DNA of 64,000 nucleotides from Rhodospirillales bacterium (lineage in GTDB: Bacteria > Pseudomonadota > Alphaproteobacteria > ATCC43930 > CGMCC-115725), in NCBI GenBank assembly GCA_947473305.1, contig CANJCB010000016.1, forward strand, positions 30,633 to 94,632, given 5' to 3'. The notes under the pieces are model-generated. The model was not told where the DNA came from, made no database searches, and saw nothing but the letters and a program-made list of their open reading frames with translations. Positions 51,587 to 60,627 of this stretch are shown piece by piece (position 1 is the first letter of the stretch; each line of letters begins with the position of its first letter). The position numbers and the translations under genes are program-made.

Positions 51587-52669
51587 ATGACGATACAGAA
51601 AGTTTTGGACGGGAAGTTCACGCGTCGCACGATCCTGAGGGCGGGAGCGGCCTCGGCTGCCTGGACCGCCGTGGCGCCAGCCATCATCGGCAGCAAAGCG
51701 GCGGCTCAGGAAAATATCCTTTATGTGAATACCTGGGGCGGATCCTGGACGGACGCCCAGAAAGTCGCCTATTTCGCACCTTTCACGGCCAAGACGGGCA
51801 TCCAGATCAAGACCGTGGAACCCGTGTCGCTCTCCAAGATGAAGGCACAGGTCCAGAGCGGCACCTACGACTGGGATATCACCAGCCTCGGTTCGATCGA
51901 CTTCAACCAGGCGGTGGACGAAAAGCTGGTCGAGCCCATCGACTACACGATCTTCAACAAGAACAACGTGCCGGCTTCGACCCTGCATCGGGACGCGGGC
52001 GTCAATTCCGTCGTGCTGGGCACCTGCCTTGTCTATCGCAAGGACAAGTTCCCCAACGGCGGGCCCCAGAGCTGGGCCGATTTCTGGGATGTGAAGAAAT
52101 TCCCCGGCAACCGGTCGATGTATAATTATCCCCAGGCGGCGATTCCCTTCGCCCTGCTGGCGGACGGCGTGCCGAAGGACAAGCTCTTCCCGCTCGATCT
52201 CGATCGGGCCTTCAAGAAGCTCGACCAGATCAAGCCGCATATCAAGGTCTGGTGGACCCAGGGCAACCAGTCCGAGCAGCTCATCCGCGACGCCGAGGTC
52301 GATATGATCGGCATGTGGAACGCGCGCGCTCAGATCCAGATGAACCAGGGTGTGCCGCTCCAGATCGTCTGGAACGAGAGCGAGAACGATGCCGGCTGCT
52401 GGTGCGTGGCCAAGGGCACGCCACGCAAGAAGGCGGCCTTCCAGTTCCTGGAATACATCATCCAACCGCAGGGCGAAGCCAAGTTCTGCGAGCTGATGTT
52501 CTATGGGCCGTCCAACCCGGCGTCGCTGCAATACCTGCCCAAGGAAGTGCTGGCGCTGTCTCCCAGCGCGCCGCAGAACGAAAAAGTGTCCTTCAAGCTC
52601 GACGCCGAGTGGCTCGCGCCGAAGATGCCGCAGGTTCGGGAGCGCTGGACCCAGTGGCTCGCGAGCTAG
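51587..52669 (+). CDS. Tat-exported ABC solute-binding protein (spermidine/putrescine, PotD-like family)
   Basis: A 360-residue binding protein. The N-terminus carries a twin-arginine signal, FTRRTILR with Arg13-Arg14, followed by a moderately hydrophobic stretch and a cleavage site near AAAQ (about residue 41). The mature chain begins with ILYVNTWGGSWTDAQK and includes TYDWDITSLG and EVDMIGMWNARAQ, features of the PotD/PotF-type family. Ligands are polyamines or similar cations. It has no permease or ATPase beside it. A hairpin terminator follows at 52716. Tat rather than Sec export sets it apart from the other binding proteins here. Confidence 0.87.
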   Translation: MTIQKVLDGKFTRRTILRAGAASAAWTAVAPAIIGSKAAAQENILYVNTWGGSWTDAQKVAYFAPFTAKTGIQIKTVEPVSLSKMKAQVQSGTYDWDITSLGSIDFNQAVDEKLVEPIDYTIFNKNNVPASTLHRDAGVNSVVLGTCLVYRKDKFPNGGPQSWADFWDVKKFPGNRSMYNYPQAAIPFALLADGVPKDKLFPLDLDRAFKKLDQIKPHIKVWWTQGNQSEQLIRDAEVDMIGMWNARAQIQMNQGVPLQIVWNESENDAGCWCVAKGTPRKKAAFQFLEYIIQPQGEAKFCELMFYGPSNPASLQYLPKEVLALSPSAPQNEKVSFKLDAEWLAPKMPQVRERWTQWLAS

Positions 52670-52715
52670 GGTAGCAACACTTTAGCCTTGAGGCCGGTCG
52701 TTAACGAGGGATGGG

Positions 52716-52740
52716 GCCACTCCGGGAGAACCGGGGTGGC
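52716..52740 (+). terminator. Rho-independent-like terminator after the PotD-like gene
   Basis: GCCACTCCGG (52716-52725) and CCGGGGTGGC (52731-52740) pair over ten positions (one G-U) around the loop GAGAA. T-rich TCTGTTCTTAT follows immediately, so it fits an intrinsic terminator on the plus strand 46 bp after the stop at 52669. Confidence 0.65.
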
Positions 52741-52771
52741 TCTGTTCTTATCGGTCCGATGCCGAAATTCA

Positions 52772-53230
52772 TCATGAAGGGCTGGTGGCCCGGCGTCGGA
52801 CGAATTCCATCCAATTCCCCTCGGGTGCAGCACAGCGGTTGTCGCTTTCGCCAGGACCTGCGGTCAGCGTGATGCCGCCCAGGCGCCACAAGGTGCGCCA
52901 TTGGTCTATATCGAAAAAAGCCTTCTCGCGGACACGCCGCACGAGCCGCCTCCGGATCCAGGCGCGTCCCAACGTATAATAGATCGTCAGGCCGACCGCG
53001 ATGGCGCCAAGTCCCCAAGGCGTTCCCTGCCACCACCAGATCGCGGCGACGATAACGACCAGCGCATAGACCCAGATATTGCCGTCGGCCTCGATCGCGA
53101 CGGGGCTATCGATATGCTCCAGGGCTTTGGTTCGGATCTCCATCGCCACATCGCCCTTGTCATGGAGCTCGCGGAGGACGCGCAGCAATTCCTTGTCCGA
53201 CAAGGTCGAAAGATCGTTTGGGTCGATCAT
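52772..53230 (-). CDS. Two-span membrane protein of unknown function
   Basis: A 152-residue protein, not recognised. A polar, helical N-terminal half (LSTLSDKELLRVLRELHDKG) is followed by two adjacent hydrophobic spans (NIWVYALVVIVAAIWWW and GLGAIAVGLTIYYTLG, residues ~52-87). A basic stretch RAWIRRRLVRRVREK then leads into a cytoplasmic tail. Topology would place both ends in the cytoplasm. It stands alone between two plus-strand genes. The initiating ATG at 53230 lies close to the intergenic region shared with the glycosyltransferase gene. Confidence 0.6.
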   Translation of the reverse strand: MIDPNDLSTLSDKELLRVLRELHDKGDVAMEIRTKALEHIDSPVAIEADGNIWVYALVVIVAAIWWWQGTPWGLGAIAVGLTIYYTLGRAWIRRRLVRRVREKAFFDIDQWRTLWRLGGITLTAGPGESDNRCAAPEGNWMEFVRRRATSPS

Positions 53231-53290
53231 CGGTGGGACGATTGAACCTTTCCTTCAGTCGCGATACTAAGACGGTGCGTTCTCAAGGCT

Positions 53291-54754
53291 GTGCCGGCGG
53301 TTTTTTTGAAGATTTTACAGTCCACCCATAGCCCGCCGGATTATATCCCGCCGCCCCTGCTGGCGCCAGATCAGGTGATCTGCGGCCCGCATTACCCGGA
53401 CAGCCGGAATGGCAAGCGAGTCATTTCGATCAAGACCGCCTCCGGTTCCTATGACATCGCGCCGGTGGTCGCCTCCTTGCCCCTCGAGCAACGGCCCGAC
53501 CTTTTCGTGGCGCGCGTGGACAGTTCGGGCGTGAACCTGCCGGCAAATGTGGCTGGCCTGAAGTGTCGTAAAGTCCTGCTGCTCGGCGATACGCACCATC
53601 TGGCCAAGCCGTTGCAGCGGCTCATCGGCTATGCGCTGCAAGAGCATTACGATGCGATCATCATCGATTACGACCGCCACCATGCCCATTTCTTTATCGA
53701 GGCGGGAATAGGTCCGGTCTATTGGTTGCCGGGGATCAACATCCGACGCCTGCCCGTCCAGCCAAAGGCCAAGCCGGATATTCCCTTCAGTTTCGTAGGG
53801 CAGGCGGGGAAATTTCATCCACGCCGCCGCGCGCTTTGCCAATCGCTGATTGCGGCAGGCCTGCCCTTGCGCGTGATGAGCGCCACATCTGCCCAGACCA
53901 GGGCGCTCCACGCTCGAAGCCGCGTCAATCTGAATTGCAGTCTCAACGGAGACTTCAACCTCCGCTTCATGGAGGTCTTGGCCAGTGGCGGTTTCCTGCT
54001 CTCCGATCGCCTCAACCCCGCCTCCGGGCTCGACCTCCTGTTTATCGAGGGGGTTCACTACGTCGCCTATGACGACGACAGGGACTGCGTCGAGAAAGCC
54101 TGGGCGCTTTTGGCCGACCCGGACCTGACGCGCAAGATCGCCAGTGCTGGCAAGTCCCACTATGAGGCGCATTATTCGACCGATCGCATTCTGGGCGATT
54201 TCTTCGCGCTGATCGATGCGGGGACGGTGCGGCCGGAGTTCGATCTGGCGCTGGAGCGTAGATGTCAGGGGGCGACGGCGACGGATCGCGCGGCAGTCCT
54301 GGGCCGGGCCGCTCTATACGAGATCGTGCAAGCGATACACATCGGGCGGGAACGGGTCCGGATGCTGGTGTCTCCGGGAGTTGATCCGGCCTTCGTTACC
54401 GATTGCGCGGATCTTCCGCGCCTCGATCTCGCGGCGGAAGATATCGAAGGGTCGCAATTTCAGCCGCGTCTCCTCGCTGCGGGATTCGCGGGTCGAATCA
54501 CCTCTGCTGGGCAAGGGGGCGCACACAACCCGGCGCAATGGGATCTCCTGGCGGCAACCGTTTCCGAATGGCGTGCCGGTTGGGCGCAAGGGATACTTGC
54601 TGCCAATCTTCATGCCATGCTGCTCCTCACCGATGTGCAGGCAAGCGACAGCGTCGCGGCGGAAATCGCAGAGGCCGGGCTGACGCAGGTGGCGACGGAT
54701 ACGCCGCTCTACGCCAGGAACGCGGCGAGTCCAAATCCCGGAGGCGGAGCGTGA
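53291..54754 (+). CDS. CgeB-like glycosyltransferase family protein
   Basis: A 487-residue protein. The middle contains FSFVGQAGKFHPRRRALCQ and LRFMEVLASGGFLLSDRL, which match the C-terminal glycosyltransferase lobe of CgeB-like (Glyco_trans_1_2) enzymes; the segment with FIEGVHYVAYDDDRD follows. The last ~150 residues are extra and unassigned. The start is uncertain: GTG at 53291 and TTG at 53306 (giving MKILQSTHSPPDY, a typical glycosyltransferase opening) are both possible, and a T7 run lies between. It overlaps the next glycosyltransferase gene by 4 bp. Cytoplasmic, probably acting on a surface glycan or protein. Confidence 0.75.
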   Translation: MPAVFLKILQSTHSPPDYIPPPLLAPDQVICGPHYPDSRNGKRVISIKTASGSYDIAPVVASLPLEQRPDLFVARVDSSGVNLPANVAGLKCRKVLLLGDTHHLAKPLQRLIGYALQEHYDAIIIDYDRHHAHFFIEAGIGPVYWLPGINIRRLPVQPKAKPDIPFSFVGQAGKFHPRRRALCQSLIAAGLPLRVMSATSAQTRALHARSRVNLNCSLNGDFNLRFMEVLASGGFLLSDRLNPASGLDLLFIEGVHYVAYDDDRDCVEKAWALLADPDLTRKIASAGKSHYEAHYSTDRILGDFFALIDAGTVRPEFDLALERRCQGATATDRAAVLGRAALYEIVQAIHIGRERVRMLVSPGVDPAFVTDCADLPRLDLAAEDIEGSQFQPRLLAAGFAGRITSAGQGGAHNPAQWDLLAATVSEWRAGWAQGILAANLHAMLLLTDVQASDSVAAEIAEAGLTQVATDTPLYARNAASPNPGGGA

Positions 54755-55566
54755 AGAAGGCCATCGTCACTCTAGCTGTCGGCGAAAAATACGAGACCCT
54801 CTGGCGTGACTATTCAGAAGCCGGATGGCGGGCCTATGCGGCGCGGCACGGTTATGACCTCATCGTCCTTCCCGAGTTGCTCGACCGGTCGGAGCGCGGG
54901 CGCAGCCGGTCTCCCGCTTGGCAGAAATGCCTGGTGCTGGGGCCGGAGGTCGCGGGAAGCTATGACCGTGTGCTCTGGCTCGACGCCGATATCGCGGTAA
55001 ATCCCGCGGCGCCCTGCGTGGTCTCAGGCGTGCCGGTCGAGAAGATCGGGGCGACCGACGAGCATCGTTACCCCTCCCGCGCCATGCGCCAGAAGATCAT
55101 CAACGGGTTGGTGCAGCACTGGACACGGCTGCGACGGCCGGAAGCAGCCCGCATCTGCGCTTCCTATCTCGATCCGGCGGCCTATCACGGGCTCTTTCCC
55201 GGTGTTCCCCGGCGGCATAGCCACATCGTGCAAACCGGCGTTCTGGTTCTTTCGCCCGTCCATCATCGGGACCTTTTCGAGCGGGTCTATCGCGACTTTG
55301 AAGATCCCGGCGGCGCGGAAATGAATTATGAGATGCGGCCCATGTCGCATCTCATCCAGGAAGAGCGGCTTGCCCATTGGCTCGATTCCCGCTTCAACGC
55401 CCTCTTCCTCTATTTGATCCAGCAACAACAGCTCCAACTCGGGCGCTTCGGAACCCCGTTCAGCGATTTCGAGGCCGCGACCCTTGCCCGCAAGTGGCTT
55501 TCGGAGAACTATTTCCTGCATTTCGCAGGCTGCCACGGGGATATAGCGATCCTTCCGCGCGGCTGA
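54751..55566 (+). CDS. Nucleotide-diphospho-sugar glycosyltransferase (GT-A fold, GMA12/MNN10-like)
   Basis: A 271-residue glycosyltransferase. KKAIVTLAVGEKY begins the nucleotide-binding fold and VLWLDADIAVNP carries the DxD metal motif. SHIVQTGVLVLSP and HFAGCHGD near the end are further GT-A landmarks. It starts with GTG at 54751 (GGAGG 7 nt upstream) overlapping the previous stop by 4 bp, so the two glycosyltransferases are co-translated. It is convergent with the SPINDLY-type gene, 16 nt away. Donor sugar and acceptor unknown. Confidence 0.8.
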   Translation: MKKAIVTLAVGEKYETLWRDYSEAGWRAYAARHGYDLIVLPELLDRSERGRSRSPAWQKCLVLGPEVAGSYDRVLWLDADIAVNPAAPCVVSGVPVEKIGATDEHRYPSRAMRQKIINGLVQHWTRLRRPEAARICASYLDPAAYHGLFPGVPRRHSHIVQTGVLVLSPVHHRDLFERVYRDFEDPGGAEMNYEMRPMSHLIQEERLAHWLDSRFNALFLYLIQQQQLQLGRFGTPFSDFEAATLARKWLSENYFLHFAGCHGDIAILPRG

Positions 55567-55582
55567 CGCCCAGCCATAAGGC

Positions 55583-57580
55583 CTATGACGCGCACCAGAT
55601 CCGCCAAGCCTGGCGGAGCGCTGCCTCGAATTTGGCGGCGAAAGCGGGGCGGTCGCAAAGCGAGGAAAGCGCCATCCGCTGGCGAATGCCGAGGCGGAGC
55701 GTGTTGAGCGCGGGGATGTCCTTGGCGAGCGTCGTCGCCTGGCGGATATAGGCTTCGGGGTCTGGCAGGGCCAGATGCTCCAAGCGGAGCTGCGAGAGCA
55801 GGCTGAGGCCCACGCGCGACGTGTGCCGGTCGCCCACCAGCGTCACCACCGGGACGCCCATCCACAGCGCTTCGCAGGTCGTGGTGGTGCCGTTGTAGGG
55901 GAAGGGATCGAGCCCGATGTCGATCTCGCCATAGAGCGCCACATGTTCCGCCATGCTGGGGATCATCGCCTTGAGATCGAGGCGGTCAGGCGTGACGCCA
56001 TGACCGGCGAAGATGGCCTGGAAGCGGTCCACCTGGGCCGGATCCGCAAGGGTCTTGCCCTTGAGCAGGAGCCGCGACCCGGGCAATCCCGCAAGCAGCC
56101 TTGCCCAGGTCTCCAGCACCTGCGTGGTCAGCTTCGAGGGGTTGTTGAACGATCCGAAAGTGACGAAGCCCTTGGTCAGCGCGGGAGTCGGTGAGACGGC
56201 TGGCCAGCCCGCGGGAGGCTGATAGCAATGAAACCCGCCCGGAAGCCGGATCAGCCTCTCGGTGTGAAGCTCGTCGGCGCGGCCCGGAGGGTCGGCCCAG
56301 ACGTCGGTGATCCGGTAATCGACGGTCGGCAGGCCCGTCGTCGCGGGATAGCCCAGCCAGTTTATGGTCACTGGCGCGGGCTTCGGCGCAAAGGCGTTGA
56401 GGCGGGTGCCGTTGGTGTGTCCCGCCAGATCCACGAGGATATCGATCCGGTCGTCGCGGATGCGCTGCTGAAGCTTCAGGTCGCTGAGGCCGACTGTGGG
56501 GCGCCAGGTGGCATAGCCCTTGAACCTTTCGCTCACCGCGTCGGGCTTTGCGACCTCGGCGTAGAGAATCGGATCGATCTTGGAACGGTCGTGGGAGGCC
56601 AGCAGGCTCTCGAAGAAATAGCTGACCGAATGCTGCCGGAAATCGGGCGAGACATAGCCCACCCTGAGACGGCGTTCCGGGTCCTTGGTGTTGGGAAAGG
56701 GCGGGGTGATCCGCCGCGCCTTGGCTATGACCTCGTCCCCCCAGGCGCGGTGGGCCTCGAAGAGTTCTTCGGCAGTGACTTCGGCGGGATAGCAGAGATT
56801 GAGCAGCTTCCCATGGGTGAGGTTGGAGGCGGCTTCGTGAAAATGCGGATCGAGCTTCAAGGTCTGGCGGAAAGCCTGCTCCGCCTCGTCCCAGCGACCC
56901 TGGTCCATCAGGGCGCTGCCGAGATTGTTCCAGCATTTGGCGGCTCGGGGATCGGAGACCAGGGCGTCGCGATAGACCCCCTCGGCCTCGCTCAAGCGGC
57001 CCTGGAGCAGGAGGAGATCGCCCAGATGCCCTTCGATCTCGGTATTCGCGGGGTCGAGCGCCAGGGCGTCGTGATAGGCGGCTTCGGCAGCCTTGCCCTG
57101 CTGCTCGCTGGTATGGATGAGCCCGACGATGCCGAGCTCCCGGGCGGCGGCGCGGCGCCACTTGCGGGCGGCAGCGGCGGCACCCTCGGCCTCGGCCTTC
57201 TCAGCGGCGGCCTTGGCGGCTTCGGCGCAATTCACATGGGCGGCGAGCAGATTGGGTTCGATGGCGGTGGCGCGGCGATAGCTGTCCCAGGCCCGCTCGA
57301 ACTTGCCCTGATAGCGATAGGCCTCGGCGAGGTTGTGATGAAGGGAGGCGTTGTTGCGGTCGCGGACGAGCGCCTGTTCGAAGCAGGCCACCGCCGCCCC
57401 GTAATCTCCCGTTTGCCCCGCGACGATCCCGAGAAAGGTCAGGGCGACGGGATGCTTGGCGTCCTGCAGGAGTATGGCGCGGCATGTGGCGTCCGCGCCC
57501 GCGAAGTCCCCTGATTGGAGCTGCTGCTGGGCGAATTGCACATAGGGATCGAGATTGGGCGCGCGAGGGGGAGGGGCCAT
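55583..57580 (-). CDS. TPR-containing O-linked N-acetylglucosamine transferase (SPINDLY / GT41 family)
   Basis: A 665-residue protein. The first ~270 residues are TPR repeats (e.g. ALVRDRNNASLHHNLAEAY and WNNLGSALMDQGRWDEAE). The catalytic GT41 region follows with LRVGYVSPDFRQHSVSYFFE, HTNGTRLNAFAPKPAPV, GYPATTGLPTVDYRI, FGSFNNPSKLT, GLDPFPYNGTTTTCEALWMG and RHTSRVGLSLL. In bacteria such enzymes are soluble and O-glycosylate proteins, often flagellin or surface proteins. An Ala-rich spacer (AEKAEAEGAAAAARKW) interrupts the TPRs. It faces the two glycosyltransferases, suggesting a local glycosylation function. Confidence 0.9.
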   Translation of the reverse strand: MAPPPRAPNLDPYVQFAQQQLQSGDFAGADATCRAILLQDAKHPVALTFLGIVAGQTGDYGAAVACFEQALVRDRNNASLHHNLAEAYRYQGKFERAWDSYRRATAIEPNLLAAHVNCAEAAKAAAEKAEAEGAAAAARKWRRAAARELGIVGLIHTSEQQGKAAEAAYHDALALDPANTEIEGHLGDLLLLQGRLSEAEGVYRDALVSDPRAAKCWNNLGSALMDQGRWDEAEQAFRQTLKLDPHFHEAASNLTHGKLLNLCYPAEVTAEELFEAHRAWGDEVIAKARRITPPFPNTKDPERRLRVGYVSPDFRQHSVSYFFESLLASHDRSKIDPILYAEVAKPDAVSERFKGYATWRPTVGLSDLKLQQRIRDDRIDILVDLAGHTNGTRLNAFAPKPAPVTINWLGYPATTGLPTVDYRITDVWADPPGRADELHTERLIRLPGGFHCYQPPAGWPAVSPTPALTKGFVTFGSFNNPSKLTTQVLETWARLLAGLPGSRLLLKGKTLADPAQVDRFQAIFAGHGVTPDRLDLKAMIPSMAEHVALYGEIDIGLDPFPYNGTTTTCEALWMGVPVVTLVGDRHTSRVGLSLLSQLRLEHLALPDPEAYIRQATTLAKDIPALNTLRLGIRQRMALSSLCDRPAFAAKFEAALRQAWRIWCAS

Positions 57581-57628
57581 GAGGCTCCCCTTTTACAATG
57601 GCTCCCGGCGCTTTTCATCCGAAAGCGA

Positions 57629-59767
57629 TCAGCGGGGCTCGCCGACGATCCGGATCAGGGCATCGACCGCCAGGGCGCCCTTGCCCTCGCCCATCACGAG
57701 GAGCGGATTGACGTCGAGCTCGACGAGCCGGTCGTTGTTCGCCTCGGCGAAAGCCGCCACGGCCATGACCGCGTCGATGGTCGCCGCGATATCGGCCGGT
57801 TCCTTGCCGCGATAGCCCTGGAGGATGCGGCCGAGCGCGCCGCGCCGCAGCACCGCCTCCACGTTTTCGCGCCGCACGGGCAGCAGGAGTGTGGCAGCTT
57901 CCTTCAGGAGTTCCACCAGGATGCCGCCCGCGCCGACCACGAGGCAGAGGCCAAACCGCGCGTCGCGTTTCACGCCGACCAGCAATTCGGCGAGCGGCCG
58001 GTCGGCCATCTTCTCAACGAGGAATTTTTCGAGCTTGAGGGAGCTGTCGTGATGGGCGACGTTGCGCAGGATCCGCTCCGCCGCCTCCTTGGCTTCCGCG
58101 CCGGAACGGATGTTGAGCGCGACCGCACCCGCTTCCGTCTTATGGGGGAGGTCCTTATGCAAGGCCTTCACCGCGACGGGAAAACCCAAGGCTTCCGATG
58201 CCGCGGCGACCTCGGCGAGCGTGGCGGCACGATTTTGCGGAACGGGAAGACCGTGGCGGGCGAGCGCCTCCTTGCCGGCCTTTTCATCGAGCAGCTGGGC
58301 ATTGTCCTCATTGACGGCGATCACCGGGAGGGGCAGTGCCGGCCGGGTGGCTGCCGTCAGCTTCTCGCGCCATTCGGCATGATCGGCGGTCTTGGAGATG
58401 GCGCGCATGGCGTCGTCCATGCCCTGGAGCGGCACGACGCCGGCGCGGATCATCTTTTCCCGCAGGACTTCGGGCATCGACTCGGGATTCATCGAGGCGA
58501 TGGCGGCCCGCTTGCCGGTGGCGCGATAAGCGTTGACCATGGCCCCGGTCATCGCGTCGACGGCGGGAGAGATGACGCCCGGCGCGTCGCGGGAATGGTC
58601 GACGACCAGCATTCCCTTGTCGGCGCCTTCTTTCATCAGGCTCGTGAAGATGCGCTCCAAGGGCTCGCCCATGCCCCAGAGGGCGGCGGTGAAATCGACC
58701 GGGTTCGAGACCTGGCCATATTCCGGCAGTTCCGCCAGCACCGCCTGGCGCTGCGCCTCGGTCGGCTGGGGCTGTTCCAACCCGGCGAGATCGGCGTAGT
58801 CGGCCGCGAGCCCGGAATCCCCGCCCGAAGCGGAGAAGGACACGAGCCTCTTGCCCGGTACCGCCCCCCAGACCGAGAGCAGCTTCAGGGTCTCTTCAAG
58901 TTCGGGCAATGTCCGGACCCGGATGACGCCGGTCCGCTCGAAAAGCGCGTCGTACATCGTATCCGTGCCGGCGATGGAGCTGGTGTGGCTCAAGGCGACC
59001 CGCGCGCCGGCCTGGCTCATGCCGGATTTCAACACGACGATGGGCTTGCCGCGTTCGGCCGCCAGCAGGGCCGCCTCGTGGAAGGCCTGCACGTCCCGCA
59101 GGCCTTCGAGATAGATCCCGATGGCCCGGACATGCTCGTCGTCGACCAGCGCCGGGATATAGTCCTCGACGCCGAGAGCGGCCTGATTGCCGACGCTGAC
59201 GATATAGCTCCAGGGCACGGACCGCTCGCTCTGGCAAAGATGGATGCAGCAATTGCCGCTCTGGGCCAGCGCCGCGACGCCGGTGCCGGAGGTCACGGCC
59301 GGATAGGTATTGGGCCAGAGGCTGCCGCCGTTGACGTAATTGATGACGCCGTAGCAATTGGGGCCGACCAGGGCGAGATTGCCCGAAGCCTCCACCAGCT
59401 CCTGCTGCAACCCTTCGCCGGCCTCCCCCAATTCCGCGAACCCGGCGGCGAAGCAGACCGCCGCCCCCGCCCCGCGCCGGTCGAGGGATCGGACCGAGGC
59501 AATCGTCGATTCGATGGGCGAGAGGATGAAGGTCGCATCCGGCGCCTCCGGCAGGTCGTCCACCGTGGGATAGCAGCGCACCCCTTCGATCTCGGTGAGC
59601 TTGGGGTTCACCGCATAGATCGGGCCTTTGAAACCGGCGGCTTGCGTCGCCTGGATCGACTTGGCCGCCCGGCTGCCGCCGATGAAGGCGACGCTCTTGG
59701 GCCGCAGGAGACGCTTCACATTGGCGCGGCGGGCTTCTCGGCGCGGATCGGTGGTCATGCTCGTCAC
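57629..59767 (-). CDS. ADP-forming acyl-CoA synthetase, fused alpha/beta
   Basis: A 712-residue NDP-forming synthetase with the order CoA-binding domain (LLRPKSVAFIGGSRAAKS), two ligase domains and ATP-grasp domain (residues ~490-705). The active histidine is His261 (SHTSSIAG). The ATP-grasp region shows GFPVAVKALHKDLPHKTEAG and LVVGAGGILVELLKEAATL. It activates a carboxylic acid to its CoA ester with ADP release. It begins the block that includes the SDR, acyl-CoA dehydrogenase and crotonase on the same strand, so it likely supplies or recovers CoA esters for that pathway. Its stop is 48 nt from the SPINDLY-type gene. Confidence 0.9.
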   Translation of the reverse strand: MTSMTTDPRREARRANVKRLLRPKSVAFIGGSRAAKSIQATQAAGFKGPIYAVNPKLTEIEGVRCYPTVDDLPEAPDATFILSPIESTIASVRSLDRRGAGAAVCFAAGFAELGEAGEGLQQELVEASGNLALVGPNCYGVINYVNGGSLWPNTYPAVTSGTGVAALAQSGNCCIHLCQSERSVPWSYIVSVGNQAALGVEDYIPALVDDEHVRAIGIYLEGLRDVQAFHEAALLAAERGKPIVVLKSGMSQAGARVALSHTSSIAGTDTMYDALFERTGVIRVRTLPELEETLKLLSVWGAVPGKRLVSFSASGGDSGLAADYADLAGLEQPQPTEAQRQAVLAELPEYGQVSNPVDFTAALWGMGEPLERIFTSLMKEGADKGMLVVDHSRDAPGVISPAVDAMTGAMVNAYRATGKRAAIASMNPESMPEVLREKMIRAGVVPLQGMDDAMRAISKTADHAEWREKLTAATRPALPLPVIAVNEDNAQLLDEKAGKEALARHGLPVPQNRAATLAEVAAASEALGFPVAVKALHKDLPHKTEAGAVALNIRSGAEAKEAAERILRNVAHHDSSLKLEKFLVEKMADRPLAELLVGVKRDARFGLCLVVGAGGILVELLKEAATLLLPVRRENVEAVLRRGALGRILQGYRGKEPADIAATIDAVMAVAAFAEANNDRLVELDVNPLLVMGEGKGALAVDALIRIVGEPR

Positions 59768-59768
59768 C

Positions 59769-60611
59769 TCAGCGTTTGGCCGGCTTCATGCTGTCCCATT
59801 CGGCGTCGGTCAGTTCGGAGAGGAAATTGAATTGCCCCGCGCCCTGTAGCCATTCGCCGCCGTCGATGGTCACGACCTCGCCGTTGATATAGCCGGATTT
59901 GTCGGACACCAGATAGACGGCAAGATCGGACAGTTCCTCGTGCCGGCCGGGGCGGCCCAGCGGGTTCTTGGTCTCGAATTTCTGGGCGAGATCGGCGCGC
60001 GGCACCAGCCGTTCCCAGGCCCCGGCGGTGGGGAAGGGGCCGGGCGCCACGGCGTTGAGGCGGATGCCCTTCGGACCCCATTCGACGGCGAGGCTGCGGG
60101 TCATGGCGACGATGGCCGCCTTGGCCATGGCCGAGGGCAGCACATAGGCCGAGCCCGTTTCCGCATAGGTGGTGGCGATGGTCAGGACCGTGCCTTTGCG
60201 GCCCGCGCCGATCCAGCGCCTGCCGCAGCCCAGGGTCACATAGGCGGTGCCATGGGCGACGATGTTCAAGACCGCGTCCACCGCGCGCGGCGAGAGCTTT
60301 TCCGACTGGGCGATGAAGTTCCCGGCGGCGTTGTTGACCAGGATGTCGAGCGGCCCTTCCGCCCAGATCCCGTCCAGCATGGCCTCTACCGAGGCGGCGT
60401 CCCGGATATCGCAGGGGAAGATCGAGACCCGTTCCTCGCCGGCTTCCTTGTCTAAAGCCGCCTTGGTTTCGGCGAGCACTTCCTGGCGGCGGCCGCAGAT
60501 GGCGACCTTCGCGCCCAGCTCGATGAAGCGCGCGGCGATGGACCGGCCAAGGCCGGTGCCGCCGCCCGTGACGAGGGCCCGTTTCCCGGCAAGCAAAGTC
60601 TTTTCGAACAT
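59769..60611 (-). CDS. Short-chain dehydrogenase, 2,4-dienoyl-CoA-reductase-like
   Basis: A 280-residue SDR. The NADP(H) motif GGGTGLG lies at residues 16-22 and LVNNAAGNF in the middle. The catalytic trio Tyr149, Ser160 and Lys164 has spacing 11 and 15, the same as Tyr199-Ser210-Lys214 of human DECR1. TTYAETGS and LPSAMAK replace the usual YxxxK layout, characteristic of 2,4-dienoyl-CoA reductases. It would reduce a conjugated dienoyl-CoA. The gene lies 1 nt upstream of the CoA synthetase gene and downstream of the acyl-CoA dehydrogenase, all transcribed together. Confidence 0.85.
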   Translation of the reverse strand: MFEKTLLAGKRALVTGGGTGLGRSIAARFIELGAKVAICGRRQEVLAETKAALDKEAGEERVSIFPCDIRDAASVEAMLDGIWAEGPLDILVNNAAGNFIAQSEKLSPRAVDAVLNIVAHGTAYVTLGCGRRWIGAGRKGTVLTIATTYAETGSAYVLPSAMAKAAIVAMTRSLAVEWGPKGIRLNAVAPGPFPTAGAWERLVPRADLAQKFETKNPLGRPGRHEELSDLAVYLVSDKSGYINGEVVTIDGGEWLQGAGQFNFLSELTDAEWDSMKPAKR

Positions 60612-60627
60612 GTCTTCAAGGACTCCG

